Below, in pieces: positions 33,777 through 43,134 of a stretch of DNA of 64,000 bases. The notes under the pieces are model-generated. The model had not been told where the DNA came from, did no database searches, and saw only the letters and a program-made list of their open reading frames with translations. A program made the translations under genes and the position numbers. Source of the stretch: Paenibacillus tarimensis (lineage in GTDB: Bacteria; Bacillota; Bacilli; Paenibacillales; Paenibacillaceae); NCBI RefSeq assembly GCF_021532315.1, contig NZ_JAKGAO010000011.1:248001-312000 (forward strand), read 5' to 3'. Position 1 is the first letter of the stretch. Every line of letters begins with the position of its first letter.

Positions 33777-34979
33777 TCAGTGCTGGACAGAGTCCCTTCC
33801 TTTATCCCCGCAGGCTCCGGATTGTCTGTATTCGGATGGTGTCGCACCAAAGCGGCGGCGAAACTGCTGGGAGAAGTGGCGGATGTCCTGATAGCCTACG
33901 CGTCTGGCGACATCCGCCAGCTTCAGCTTCGGATTACCGAGCATTCTTCTGGCCTGCTCTAACCGCAGCTGGATGACATACTCCTTGAAGCCTGAGCCCG
34001 TCTTCTGCTTGAACAGCTGGCTGAAATAAACCGGGTTCAGGTAAACAACCGATGCCACCTTCTCAAGAGACAGATCCCCGTGATAATGTGTCTTCATATA
34101 CTGCAGAGCGACCTCTACCGCCCTTTCCCCGCCTTCGGAATAATGCTCATAGACCTGCATGGATGCGGATTCCCTCATTCTGCGCACTTCATCCGGCACT
34201 GCCCGATAGTCTTCAATCCTTGGCGAGTGCATCACCTGGAACGGTACCTTGAGGCAGCGGACCAGATGGCGGCGCAGCTCATCCAGAAAGCCGTTAAGGC
34301 TAGCTCCATCACGCAGGGTTACGAGTCCGAGCAGGCTGCAGCTGTCATGGATAGCCACAAATCCGTTTCCATGGCGCTCAATAAGCTCTCCCATCACATT
34401 CTCAACCATAAAATGCTCCAGATTAAGCGGCTTGTCACTTTCCATCTTCACGAGCAGCAGATAGAAGACAGGATGGCTCTCCATGAAGGGCTTCATGTCA
34501 ATCCCTCCGATGTCGAGCCCAGAGGCCCATCGCTGGAAGATGGCTTCCCGCCAGTATTTGCGGTTATTCTGCAGCTGCTCGGCTTCCTCCGTCATCTCCT
34601 GTTCCCGCTGAACCTCCTCAGACAGCTTCAGGGTCATGTCGATAATGGCATCCTTGCCGATTGGCTTAAGCAGATAATCCTTGGCGCCAAGCCGGACAGC
34701 TTCCTGGGCATAACTGAACTCGGAATAAGCGGATATAACCACCCATTTAATATGCGGATACCTGCTGCGGCTTTTCTGAATGAGCTGGAGGCCGTTCATA
34801 CCAGGCATCAGGATATCTGTCAGCACGATGCTTATCGAATAACGGCTGAGCAGCTCCAACGCCTCTTCACCGCCAGAAGCCAGGTGTATCCCGCAGGCGG
34901 GGAAACGGTTTTGCAGCGTTCGCTTAATACCTTCACGAATGACCGTCTCATCATCCACGATAAGAATATCCATGCTCAT
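33777..34979 (-). CDS. AraC-type response regulator (YesN-like)
   Basis: 400-residue two-component regulator. The receiver has DDE near residues 8-10, the phosphorylated Asp in VLTDILMPGMNGL near 56 and Lys in YLLKPIGKD near 106. The C-terminal AraC DNA-binding domain has VASVVYLNPVYFSQLFKQKTG and ADVARRVGYQDIRHFSQQF. The start is the ATG at 34979, five bases after AGAGGGG; an ATG at 34973 is the alternative. It overlaps the kinase gene by 29 bases. The pair lies downstream of a sugar importer on the same strand and most likely controls it. Confidence 0.9.
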   Translation of the reverse strand: MSMDILIVDDETVIREGIKRTLQNRFPACGIHLASGGEEALELLSRYSISIVLTDILMPGMNGLQLIQKSRSRYPHIKWVVISAYSEFSYAQEAVRLGAKDYLLKPIGKDAIIDMTLKLSEEVQREQEMTEEAEQLQNNRKYWREAIFQRWASGLDIGGIDMKPFMESHPVFYLLLVKMESDKPLNLEHFMVENVMGELIERHGNGFVAIHDSCSLLGLVTLRDGASLNGFLDELRRHLVRCLKVPFQVMHSPRIEDYRAVPDEVRRMRESASMQVYEHYSEGGERAVEVALQYMKTHYHGDLSLEKVASVVYLNPVYFSQLFKQKTGSGFKEYVIQLRLEQARRMLGNPKLKLADVARRVGYQDIRHFSQQFRRRFGATPSEYRQSGACGDKGRDSVQH

Positions 34980-36789
34980 TCCCACCCCTCTGTTGAATTG
35001 GCAGAACGATCGTAACTCTTGTTCCTTCTCCGGGCTTGCTGCACAATTGCAGGCCATAGGCGTTCCCGTACATGAGGGCTATTCGCCTGTGAACATTCGA
35101 CAGCCCGATGCCTCTGCGTTTCGCTTGACCCTGCTGGCCGTCTCCGTCATTAAGAGAAGCGGCCAGCGCTTCCAGCGTTTCCCCCTCCATTCCCACGCCG
35201 TTATCCTCGATAATAATCTGCAGCTCGTTACCGGAGGCCTTTGCCCGGACACACAGCACCCCCGCCTTGCCTAAGGGTTCAAGACCATACTTGACCGCGT
35301 TCTCAATGATAGGCTGCAGGCTCATCTTCGGGAGAACAGCACAGCGCCACTTGTCATCGACTTCAACGGCAGTCGTCACGCGGCCCTCCAGCCGGCTTTC
35401 GATAATCGTCATGTAATGACGCATCTGCTCCAGCTCCTGGCCAAGCGTCGTCTTCGAAGCCTCCTCCCAGTCGCTGCTGTAGCGGAACATATGAGAGAGC
35501 GCCAGTATAACCCTGCCCAGCCGGTCGTTCTCCCGTTCATCCAGCATCCAATAGATCATATCTAGCGTGTTATAGAGAAAATGCGGATTAACCTGCGATT
35601 GCAGCGCCTGCAGCTGGGCATTCTTCTCGCTGATTGAGGAGAGCGTCATCCGTTCGATCAGCTCGTCAATGCGGTGTACCATCCGGTTGAAGGAGGAGAC
35701 CAGGCTGTTGATCTCATCATAGGATTTGACATTGACCGAGCCCCGGAAATTCCCCATCTCCACCTGCTTCATCTCCCGGATCAGCAGCTTAAGCGGCGAG
35801 GAAAGATTCCGCGAAATGACAGAGGCCAGCACCGTCGCCAAAATGACCAGCGCCAGCACAACAAGCAGCAAATACCTGCGTGACTCAACGACCTCCGCAG
35901 CGATATCCGCCTTCGGCGTGAAGCCATACACGGTCCAGTCCGCAATGGCTGCATCCGCTGCCACAATAAGCTGTTCAGTACGGTTGTCCACAATAGTCCG
36001 GCCGCCTTCCGGCCGCGGCAGGCCGCTGAATGCAGGCAGATTAACAGCTGCTGCTTCATTCCCGTTCTTATAAGGCATCGCCTCTTCATCGGTCGAGGCA
36101 ATAACCCGGTTATTATCGTCCATAATAAAGACTCTGCTGTTGGGACTGATTGTTACATTAGACAGGGCCGACAGAATCGGAGCCGGGTTCGTCTCAATGA
36201 AGATCAGGCCGATCGGTCTCTGATCCGTAAGATCATACAGCTGCCGGCCGAACACAAAGACCGGTTCCTGCTGCAGACTGTTCATGACTGAGCCTTGGAA
36301 CAGACCCAGCCAGATCATCTCCCCTGTGGACCTGCTGAGCTTCTTGTACCATTCCGAAGAGGCGTAATCCATATCGATTACACCGGCGAACCGCTTCTCA
36401 TAGCTGTACATCCTGCGGTCGTTGGTGATGACATGGATGGCCACAATATCATCCCGAGAATAATAGACCGCGCCGAGTATGTTGGTGATGGTCCGCTCGT
36501 TAATGACGCTCAGTGCCGGATCAGCTTCACGGTCCCGCTCCTGCAGAAGCCGGAGGAGCTCATAGTTACTGTTAAGCGACTTGGTAACGCTGTCATATCC
36601 CTCAAGCAGAAGGTCGAACAGACCGACGGTCTGGGCTATATTTTTCTCGGCCATCTCGCTGATCTTCGTATGAATAATTGCGGTTGTATAGCGGTCATAC
36701 AGGAAGCTGACAAGAAGAAGCAGCGCCAGCATACAAGATAAGAACAAGAGGAAAACCCGGTTGTGAATGGAGTGCATGCCGCGTGTCAC
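34951..36789 (-). CDS. Sensor histidine kinase (YesM-like)
   Basis: 612-residue membrane kinase. Membrane helices near residues 10-30 and 300-320 flank a Cache-type extracellular domain. A HAMP segment follows (about 320-375, with PLKLLIREMKQVEMG). The kinase core has LQSQVNPHFLYNTLD with the phosphorylated His near 400, then an ATPase domain with LQPIIENAVKYGLEP, IIEDNGVGM and GIGLSNVHRRI. Translation probably begins at the GTG at 36789, after AAAGGGG; the ATG 12 bases later is too far from that site. It is 77 bases after the permease gene with no terminator, so the kinase is part of the importer operon. Confidence 0.9.
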   Translation of the reverse strand: MTRGMHSIHNRVFLLFLSCMLALLLLVSFLYDRYTTAIIHTKISEMAEKNIAQTVGLFDLLLEGYDSVTKSLNSNYELLRLLQERDREADPALSVINERTITNILGAVYYSRDDIVAIHVITNDRRMYSYEKRFAGVIDMDYASSEWYKKLSRSTGEMIWLGLFQGSVMNSLQQEPVFVFGRQLYDLTDQRPIGLIFIETNPAPILSALSNVTISPNSRVFIMDDNNRVIASTDEEAMPYKNGNEAAAVNLPAFSGLPRPEGGRTIVDNRTEQLIVAADAAIADWTVYGFTPKADIAAEVVESRRYLLLVVLALVILATVLASVISRNLSSPLKLLIREMKQVEMGNFRGSVNVKSYDEINSLVSSFNRMVHRIDELIERMTLSSISEKNAQLQALQSQVNPHFLYNTLDMIYWMLDERENDRLGRVILALSHMFRYSSDWEEASKTTLGQELEQMRHYMTIIESRLEGRVTTAVEVDDKWRCAVLPKMSLQPIIENAVKYGLEPLGKAGVLCVRAKASGNELQIIIEDNGVGMEGETLEALAASLNDGDGQQGQAKRRGIGLSNVHRRIALMYGNAYGLQLCSKPGEGTRVTIVLPIQQRGGNEHGYSYRG

Positions 36790-36866
36790 GTGTGTCTAAC
36801 CCCTTTCCACATGCTGCCTGCCACCCCATCTTATCACAACCAAATGCCTGAGCGGGAGAGGGCTGA

Positions 36867-37754
36867 TCAGCCCTTCACCGCACCGGCAACCATGCCCTTC
36901 GTAATCTTGTCGGCTAGGAGGAAGTAAATCAAGATGACTGGCAGTGCGCCGAGTACAAGGAATGCGCCGATGGCACCGTAATTAACCGAGTACTGGCTGA
37001 CGAAGCTGTATACGCCGAACGGCAATGTCTTCAGCTTCTCTGAGGAGATGAATGTCGCGGCCATAATATACTCGTTCCAAATATTAATGAACGTCAAAAT
37101 ACAGACCGTCATCATTGGCGGAACCGATATCGGCAGAATAATGCTCCGGAAAATCCGGAAGATGCCCGCTCCGTCCACAACGGCAGATTCTTCAATCTCA
37201 TGCGGGATGGCCTTCATGAAGCCGCTGAGAATGAATACGGAGATCGGAGTCTGAAAGGCGATGTACGGCAGAATAATCGATAAATGGGTATTCAGAATGC
37301 CCATGTTCTTAAAGATAATCATCAGCGGCAGAAGCGTTGCCTGCATCGGGATCATCATGCCGACCAGGAAGATGAGCAGCACAACCTGTCCATACCGCCA
37401 GCGGAAGCGGCTGATTGCGAAGGAGGCCAGTGAAGCCAGCAGCAGTACACCCACCATGGTGACCGAGGTGACGAAGAAGCTGTTGAACAGGTAGCGGAAG
37501 TAATTTCCGGACTCAATGGCATCGGTGAAATTTTGCCACTGGGGCGAAGCAGGCAGTGCGAAGAAGTTGCCGGATAGTATCTCTTCATTGTTCTTCAGCG
37601 AGTACAAGGCGAGCCACAGGAGCGGATACAGCTGCGTCACGAACAGGATGCCGAGCAGCACATAGACCAGCAGCCTGACGATCGAGAACCGCCTGGAGCT
37701 CTTTTCGGCTGCCGCCGGCTTACCCGGCGCCACACGAGTTGTTAATGCATTCAT
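36867..37754 (-). CDS. Carbohydrate ABC transporter permease (MalG/UgpE type)
   Basis: 295-residue inner-membrane permease of the CUT1 sugar importer family, with six hydrophobic segments. The EAA loop is recognisable as EIEESAVVDGAGIFRIFRSI near residues 190-210, the site of contact with the ATPase. The N-terminus is basic and cytoplasmic. The start is the ATG at 37754 after AAGGAGGG; the frame upstream to 37826 lacks such a site and overlaps the first permease. No ATPase gene is in the operon, so a shared MsmX-type ATPase elsewhere is expected. Confidence 0.9.
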   Translation of the reverse strand: MNALTTRVAPGKPAAAEKSSRRFSIVRLLVYVLLGILFVTQLYPLLWLALYSLKNNEEILSGNFFALPASPQWQNFTDAIESGNYFRYLFNSFFVTSVTMVGVLLLASLASFAISRFRWRYGQVVLLIFLVGMMIPMQATLLPLMIIFKNMGILNTHLSIILPYIAFQTPISVFILSGFMKAIPHEIEESAVVDGAGIFRIFRSIILPISVPPMMTVCILTFINIWNEYIMAATFISSEKLKTLPFGVYSFVSQYSVNYGAIGAFLVLGALPVILIYFLLADKITKGMVAGAVKG

Positions 37755-37770
37755 GTCGTATCCCTCCTTC

Positions 37771-38661
37771 TTACGAATATTTGCGTTCAAGACGATTGAA
37801 CAGGAAGTTGATAATAACAGTCGCACACAGGCAAATTACGACCAGGAAAGCGGCGATTGCGCTGCCGTAGCCATATTTCATGGACAGGAATGACATATTA
37901 TACATGTGGGTGGAGATCACGTCTGTTGCGTGAGCCGGACCGCCTCCGGTCATGACCATGACCATATCGAAGGCCTGCAGCGACCCGATGAACGCCAGCA
38001 CGATGGATATTTTGATAATCGGTATATTCATAGGCAGCGTGATGTGCCAGTCAGCCTTCAAGCCTTCCGCACCGTCAATCCGGGCCGCCTCATAAATATC
38101 AGCCGGGATATTCTGAATGCCGGTGAACTGAATCAGCGTATGGTAGCCAAGGTACTGCCATAAGGCAACAAAATATAGAGAGTACATCGCCACACTCGGG
38201 TCTGTCAGCCATGAACGGGTGAGGCTCTCAAGGCCCACCATATCCAGCAGCTGGTTGAGCATGCCGCCCATGGAGGCGGGATTATAGATGGTCTTCCACA
38301 GCTGTCCGATGATAACAACCGACAGGATAACCGGGAGAAAATAGCTCGACACCAGAAAATTCGGTTTCTTCACGAACCGGTTGAGCAGAATCGCCACGAA
38401 CAGCGCTACCGGGATTTCCGCCATGGAGAATACGGCAAACATCAGCGTTCTGCGGACAGAAGGCCAGAACACAGGATCATTGGTCAACAAGTTTATGAAA
38501 TTCTGCAGCCCGACAAACTTGGACTCGCCGATTCCGTTCCAATCCAGCAATCCGCTGTAAAGCGAAACTATAATCGGGATAAAGACAATGCAGGTGTAGA
38601 GCAGCAGACACGGCAGGACGAACGCCGTAATCGTCAGCTTGGATACGCGCAGTACATTCAT
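37771..38661 (-). CDS. Carbohydrate ABC transporter permease (MalF/UgpA type)
   Basis: 296-residue CUT1 permease with six hydrophobic segments. Its EAA loop reads DIYEAARIDGAEGLKADWHI near residues 190-210. The start is the ATG at 38661 after GAGGAGG; the 19-residue upstream extension has no support. It is separated from the second permease by 16 bases and follows the binding protein after a stable hairpin at 38728-38776. Confidence 0.9.
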   Translation of the reverse strand: MNVLRVSKLTITAFVLPCLLLYTCIVFIPIIVSLYSGLLDWNGIGESKFVGLQNFINLLTNDPVFWPSVRRTLMFAVFSMAEIPVALFVAILLNRFVKKPNFLVSSYFLPVILSVVIIGQLWKTIYNPASMGGMLNQLLDMVGLESLTRSWLTDPSVAMYSLYFVALWQYLGYHTLIQFTGIQNIPADIYEAARIDGAEGLKADWHITLPMNIPIIKISIVLAFIGSLQAFDMVMVMTGGGPAHATDVISTHMYNMSFLSMKYGYGSAIAAFLVVICLCATVIINFLFNRLERKYS

Positions 38662-38727
38662 CGTAATTCGCCTCCTCGTTTGGCACCCTTCCCAACATGA
38701 GAAGGCGTGAGTGGACATGTTTACAGG

Positions 38728-38776
38728 ACGCGAAACGGCTCTCCCCGGCCAGCAGCCGGCGATAACCGTTTCGCGT
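38728..38776 (-). terminator. Intercistronic hairpin after the sugar-binding protein gene
   Basis: Perfect 11-bp stem ACGCGAAACGG/CCGTTTCGCGT enclosing a second small hairpin (CCGGC/GCCGG). There is no U-tract, so it is more likely an mRNA-stabilising or partly terminating element that keeps the binding-protein message abundant. Confidence 0.5.
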
Positions 38777-38789
38777 TTAATGTGATGGA

Positions 38790-40139
38790 CTATTTATTGC
38801 TCTCGTAAGCGGTCTGATGCTCCTTGGCCACATCCGCCGCATCCTTCTTCTGGACAAACAGATTCTGGATGCTCGTCAGGTGGACCTGCGTTGTACCAGG
38901 GTTCATCGTGTTATCGAAGGCGAGGTCGCCGCCCTTCACATCCTTAAACATCGCCAGGACGTCCATCGCCATATCGGAGTAGCCGGCTGCCTCAAAATCA
39001 CCCTCGACCTTCTGGGCGATACCTACCGCGCCTTTAACCTTGAATGCCTCCTGCGGGAAATTCAGCATGAAGTAATTCAGGAACTTCTTCGTCTCCTCCA
39101 GGTGGTCACTGTTCGCCGAGATGGCGAATGCGCTGCCCGGTGCCAGCATGAACTCGTTCGGATCGCCTTTGCCGTTCACCGTAGGGAACTTAAACACGCC
39201 AATCTTGCCGTTTACAGAGGAAGTCTCAATGCTGCCAGTCGCCCAGCTGCCCATGTAGTACATCGCTGCCTTGCCTGTGTTGAACAGGTTGCCGCCCGCA
39301 TTGTAATCAAATGATGTCGCACCTTCCTGAAACGCTCCAGCCTGGATCAGACTCTGAAGACTGTCAACCGCTTCAAGGAAAGCCGGGTCCTCGAATGTCC
39401 TCTTGCCATCCATGACGTCCTGCAGGAAGCCGGGTCCGCCATTCGTACGGAGCAGCACGTTCATGAACAGGAACGAACCCGTCCATGTATCCTTCTCCCC
39501 GATCGCCATTGGCTGGATGCCCTTCGCCTTGAGCGTCTTGACAACCTCAACCATCTCCTCGAAGGTCGTCGGCACCTCTACGCCGCCCTGCTCGAACAGC
39601 TCCTTGTTATAGTAAACCAGGCCGATATTATTGCCGTCTGGAAGCGCATACAGATTGCCATCAAACGTGTACCAATCCAAGATGCCTTCCTGGAAGGTAT
39701 CCTTCAGCCCATTCTCCTCGACCATATCGTTCAGCGGCGCAAATAACCCCGCATCAACGAACGGCTTCATCTGTGCGGACGGATTCACGACGGTGATGTC
39801 CGGCACTTCCTTCGAAGCAGCCTGTGTCTTCAGCTTCAGCTTCTGCTGGTCGGTATTCAGCGAATCGAGCTCAATCTTGACATGCGGATTCTCCGCTTCA
39901 TAGTTGGCCACGATCGTCTTCATCATAATATGCTTGGGATCTGTCGGGTCTGGGAATATATTCTGGAAGGTAATGGTGACGTCCTTTGGTTTCTCCGGTG
40001 TGTTGGCTGTGCCTTCCACCCCAGGCTCATTCGTACCTTGGCTGTTGTTAGGCGTGTTACCGTTGCCGCCGCCGCAAGCAGCCAGGCTGAGTGCCAGCGT
40101 ACCCGTTATAGCGAACTTGAAGATGTATGACCATTTCAT
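38790..40139 (-). CDS. Extracellular sugar-binding lipoprotein (SBP_bac_1 family)
   Basis: 449-residue binding protein of a CUT1 importer. Signal peptide with lipobox LSLAACGGG (Cys near residue 22), then a Gly/Asn-rich linker. The mature protein shows family features such as PDITVVNPSAQMKPFVDAG, YALPDGNNIGLVYYNKELFE, GIQPMAIGEKDTW and AAMYYMGSWATG. ATG at 40139; GGGGGGC is the nearest purine-rich site. It is the first gene of an operon with two permeases and a YesM/YesN-like pair. The ligand is likely a plant oligosaccharide, inferred from similar loci. Confidence 0.9.
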   Translation of the reverse strand: MKWSYIFKFAITGTLALSLAACGGGNGNTPNNSQGTNEPGVEGTANTPEKPKDVTITFQNIFPDPTDPKHIMMKTIVANYEAENPHVKIELDSLNTDQQKLKLKTQAASKEVPDITVVNPSAQMKPFVDAGLFAPLNDMVEENGLKDTFQEGILDWYTFDGNLYALPDGNNIGLVYYNKELFEQGGVEVPTTFEEMVEVVKTLKAKGIQPMAIGEKDTWTGSFLFMNVLLRTNGGPGFLQDVMDGKRTFEDPAFLEAVDSLQSLIQAGAFQEGATSFDYNAGGNLFNTGKAAMYYMGSWATGSIETSSVNGKIGVFKFPTVNGKGDPNEFMLAPGSAFAISANSDHLEETKKFLNYFMLNFPQEAFKVKGAVGIAQKVEGDFEAAGYSDMAMDVLAMFKDVKGGDLAFDNTMNPGTTQVHLTSIQNLFVQKKDAADVAKEHQTAYESNK

Positions 40140-40172
40140 CTTAAGATTGCCCCCCTATTGGTTTATAATCCC

Positions 40173-40202
40173 ATTATGAGGCTAGCATCGCGGCCCTTAC
40201 AA
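40173..40202 (-). promoter_or_regulatory. Possible promoter of the sugar importer operon
   Basis: On the minus strand TTGTAA (40202-40197), 18-base spacer, CATAAT (40178-40173), about 35 bases upstream of the binding-protein start. Confidence 0.4.
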
Positions 40203-40382
40203 TGCGAGAAATTCAAGATATGACGGTTGCTTTCTTCAGAAGTTGAACAAGATGTTCTGCTAGGAGCGGCTTTTGCTTCCAGGCAGCACGACAAATAAGC
40301 AGGACGGCCCGGATATGGTGCATATCCAAGCCATCCCGCTTTGTTACTAATACCTCTCACCCATTCCAGCCAGCGCGCTCTA

Positions 40383-40664
40383 CTAAGGCTGCCTCGACAG
40401 CTGCTCCTGCGCCATGCGGATCATTTCACGGACCATTGAACCGCCGATCCGGCCGCCGACATGCCCGGCCATCTCGGTCGTGAGATGGCCGTTGTCACCC
40501 TGCTGCAGCGGCACGCCAAGCTCCCTAGCCACCTCGTATTTGACCTCATTCGGCCGTTCCGGGTTAACCTTGAAGCCCTGCTGCTGCATCACCCTCGCCT
40601 TGAACTGGTCAACACCGCTCCGCGAACCGTCAACCAGCAGTTTGCGTCTGCTACGTCTCGCCAC
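40383..40664 (-). CDS. Alpha/beta-type small acid-soluble spore protein
   Basis: 93-residue spore DNA-binding protein. The family core is present: KYEVARELGVPL, then DNGHLTTEMAGHVGGRIGG and MVREMIRMAQ. These proteins coat spore DNA and protect it from UV and heat; the conserved EVARELGV region contains the germination protease cleavage site. The N-terminus carries an unusual basic run (ARRSRRKLLV). The start is taken as a GTG at 40664; a TTG at 40670 is equally spaced to another purine stretch. The gene is monocistronic and sigma-G control is expected from the family, though no promoter was confirmed. Confidence 0.88.
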   Translation of the reverse strand: MARRSRRKLLVDGSRSGVDQFKARVMQQQGFKVNPERPNEVKYEVARELGVPLQQGDNGHLTTEMAGHVGGRIGGSMVREMIRMAQEQLSRQP

Positions 40665-40894
40665 CTGCAATCACCGCCTTCCATGGATAGAGTAGGTAAC
40701 GCTTCCTTACTGTACCCGTTACCCCTAAAGCTCCATCCAAGCCTTACGGTTTAGCTATACCCTTAAGTAACGGAGTTTGCCAACCTGCCGCAACAAAAAT
40801 AAGCAGGCAGTCGCCCGCCCGCAGAAATAGCCCTATACAATAACTCCCTATACTGCAGCTACTGTTGCTGCAGCCTATCGGTATAAACCCTACA

Positions 40895-41350
40895 CTATAA
40901 CTCCTTGGTCATAAAAACACTATACGGATCTTCTACATAATCGGCAAATGGCGGACAGTATTGGAAGCCGAAGCTTTCATACATGTTCCTTGCCGGTCGG
41001 AAGGCGTCCATTGATCCCGTTTCCAGACTGACACGCCGGTAACCGCGCCGGGATGCCTCCTCCAGAATATAAGCAAGGATCTGCCTCCCCACTCCCTTGC
41101 CGCGGTGAGCGTATGCTGTACGCATCGACTTAATCTCGCCATGTCCGCTGTCCAGCTCCTTTAGAGCGCCGCAGCCCATCAGCTCCCCCTGCTTCCACAC
41201 GCTCCAGAATGTCACATCGTTTCTCTTCAGTCCCTGTAAATCCAGAGCGTGAATGCTTTCGGGAGGCGAGTGTTCGGCCATATCCCGCAGATGTTCATCG
41301 ATTAACGCCTGGATCTCCGGTCCTGTTAAATCATCCACCTTAAATTCCAC
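40895..41350 (-). CDS. GNAT family N-acetyltransferase (YsnE-like)
   Basis: 151-residue acetyltransferase. The acetyl-CoA binding motif is RGKGVGRQILAYILEEA near residues 82-98, preceded by the strand GEIKSMRTAY and followed by RRVSLETGSMDAFRPARNMYESFGF, typical of this subgroup. The start is placed at a GTG (41350) six bases after AGGGGAG; the longer frame from 41407 has no site. The substrate is unknown. A short inverted repeat at about 40853-40873 follows the gene. Confidence 0.82.
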   Translation of the reverse strand: MEFKVDDLTGPEIQALIDEHLRDMAEHSPPESIHALDLQGLKRNDVTFWSVWKQGELMGCGALKELDSGHGEIKSMRTAYAHRGKGVGRQILAYILEEASRRGYRRVSLETGSMDAFRPARNMYESFGFQYCPPFADYVEDPYSVFMTKEL

Positions 41351-41552
41351 TTGAATCTCCCCTTCTACCCTGATCTGGACGGCATTATCCCGTATGTAAA
41401 CTATCATAACGTACAGGCACCATAGCTAAAAAGGGGAAGGTTATACAGCCGCATTTCCACTTTTAACGGCCGGCTGCAGTGAGACATATACCACCTTCCC
41501 AGCCGGCTTTAACAAAAAGCAAATACCCCGTTGATGTTAAATAAACAACTTA

Positions 41553-41581
41553 TTGTTAGTGTGTGTATGATCCATTATAAA
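41553..41581 (+). promoter_or_regulatory. Sigma-A-type promoter of the PHP/GDPD importer operon
   Basis: TTGTTA (41553-41558), 17-base spacer, TATAAA (41576-41581), 60 bases before the first gene. Confidence 0.6.
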
Positions 41582-41641
41582 TTTTCCAACTTTTAAGTAT
41601 GCCAAAGTATGCCAATGATAACTACAAGGGGAATCCAATCG

Positions 41642-42109
41642 ATGAACGAGCTGCTGACCATAGAGGGCACCTTGACCCCATTAAGCTCCAAGACACATAT
41701 CACCTATCAATTTCATATAGATGAGCCTCCCGCGCGTCTGGCAATTGAGTTTCAGTACAGCCCTAAGGTGCTTGAGGATTCCGAAATTTCACGCCCGCTC
41801 ATCATGGAAGCGATCGGGAAGTATGTGGATCCATCGGCCGCGGATCTTCAGAAGCAGCAATGGGAGCGATTTACCCCGCTGCAGAATTTGTTGACGTTGT
41901 CGGTCGACGACCCAGAGGGCTTCCGGGGATCTGCTCACCGTCACCCGCCCGAGCAGCGCCACACGCTCGCTGTGGGCTCAGCATCGCCGGGTTTCATACC
42001 CGGCGTGCTGCCGGCTGGCATCTGGAGAATTACGATCAGCGTGCACTGCGTCGTAACGCCAGCCTGCACCTATCGTTTATCGGTCTATAAGGGACGGGAT
42101 GCAGAATGA
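41642..42109 (+). CDS. Beta-rich protein of unknown function paired with a PHP hydrolase
   Basis: 155-residue cytoplasmic protein, mostly predicted beta strands. The C-terminal half (LLTLSVDDPEGFRGSAHRH, then ASPGFIPGVLPAGIWRITIS) resembles the PPC-like jelly-roll domain that other PHP-domain hydrolases of Paenibacillus carry fused at their N-terminus. Here it is a separate gene that overlaps the PHP gene by four bases (ATGA), which supports a stable complex. The start is the ATG at 41642 after AAGGGGAA; the ATG at 41609 lacks a site. No catalytic residues are evident. Confidence 0.72.
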   Translation: MNELLTIEGTLTPLSSKTHITYQFHIDEPPARLAIEFQYSPKVLEDSEISRPLIMEAIGKYVDPSAADLQKQQWERFTPLQNLLTLSVDDPEGFRGSAHRHPPEQRHTLAVGSASPGFIPGVLPAGIWRITISVHCVVTPACTYRLSVYKGRDAE

Positions 42110-43134
42110 ACTGGATACCATTTGAACTGCATACACACACGCCCCACAGCGATGGACGGCATTCGCTTCTGGAAATGTGCAGAGAAGCGAAGAAACTTGG
42201 ATTAGGCGGCATAGCCCTGACCGACCACAATACGGTATCCGGTATGACAGAAGCTGAGGCTGCTCAAGAAGAGACCGGCGTGGCGATTGTACCGGGGATG
42301 GAATGGACCACCTTTTACGGTCATATGCTGACCCTTGGCGCGCCGTATTGTGAATGGAGAGATCTGGGGCCGGAAGACATTCATCGCGGCATCGAGCGGG
42401 TCCACCAAGCCGGCGGGATCGTCGGCATCGCGCATCCGTACAGCCTGGGCAGTCCGATATGTACAGGCTGTCACTGGGAGTACACAATCAAGGATTGGAG
42501 CGATATTGATTACATCGAGGTGTGGCATGAAGTGATGCCTTCCTATAAGAATCACAACGTCCCGGCTTGGAACCTCTGGACCTCACTCCTGAATGAAGGC
42601 TATCGCATTCCTGCGACCGCGGGACGGGACTGGCATCACTCCGGGCAGGACGACAGCTGGTCCGCCTTCACCTATATTGGCCTGCCGGAGCCAGACGACC
42701 GGTATTCGGCAGAGTCGGTTGTGCAGGCCATCCGCCGGGGACGGTCTGTGATCAGCATGGGGCCCATGCTGCATGTCGAGGCCCTCGCCGGCGATGCCCG
42801 TTATTTTATTGGGGACATCGTAGAGGACAGCGCTGGCCGTCTGTCTTCCATGAGGCTTCTTATACAGGTGCAGCCCTTCGCCGCAGCAGAGCGGTATGGC
42901 GACCGTATGCAGGTGACCAAGCTTGTCGTCGAATCCAATATTGGCGAGCTGGCTGATAGGCCGTGGAACGAACAAGAAGCTGGTATAGAGCTGTACGTCC
43001 CGCTGGAGGGAATCCGGTGGCTGCGGCTGAAGGCGATGGGCGTTCTGCTTGGCGGATGGACAACGATCGCGTTCACGAATCCCATCTATGTTAACAGGGA
43101 GCAGAAGAATGAAACAGAAGGAGAAACAGAATAA
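42106..43134 (+). CDS. PHP domain metallohydrolase (CehA/McbA family)
   Basis: 342-residue cytoplasmic metal-dependent phosphoesterase or hydrolase. Metal-binding motifs are in PHP order: HTHTPHSDG near residues 9-17, LTDHNTVSGM near 40, Glu in PGMEWTTFYGH near 65, GIAHPYSLG near 110 and GRDWHHSG near 170. The C-terminal third (from about residue 235) is a beta domain. It overlaps both neighbours, by four bases upstream and one base downstream. Together with the GDPD gene and the importer it probably degrades an imported phosphodiester. Exact substrate unknown. Confidence 0.85.
   Translation: MNWIPFELHTHTPHSDGRHSLLEMCREAKKLGLGGIALTDHNTVSGMTEAEAAQEETGVAIVPGMEWTTFYGHMLTLGAPYCEWRDLGPEDIHRGIERVHQAGGIVGIAHPYSLGSPICTGCHWEYTIKDWSDIDYIEVWHEVMPSYKNHNVPAWNLWTSLLNEGYRIPATAGRDWHHSGQDDSWSAFTYIGLPEPDDRYSAESVVQAIRRGRSVISMGPMLHVEALAGDARYFIGDIVEDSAGRLSSMRLLIQVQPFAAAERYGDRMQVTKLVVESNIGELADRPWNEQEAGIELYVPLEGIRWLRLKAMGVLLGGWTTIAFTNPIYVNREQKNETEGETE

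Noticed and set aside
34080-35015. Long antisense ORFs over many genes, for example the 311-codon frame opposite the YesN-like gene.
   Set aside because: They lack start sites and family motifs and arise from the codon bias of the real genes on the other strand.
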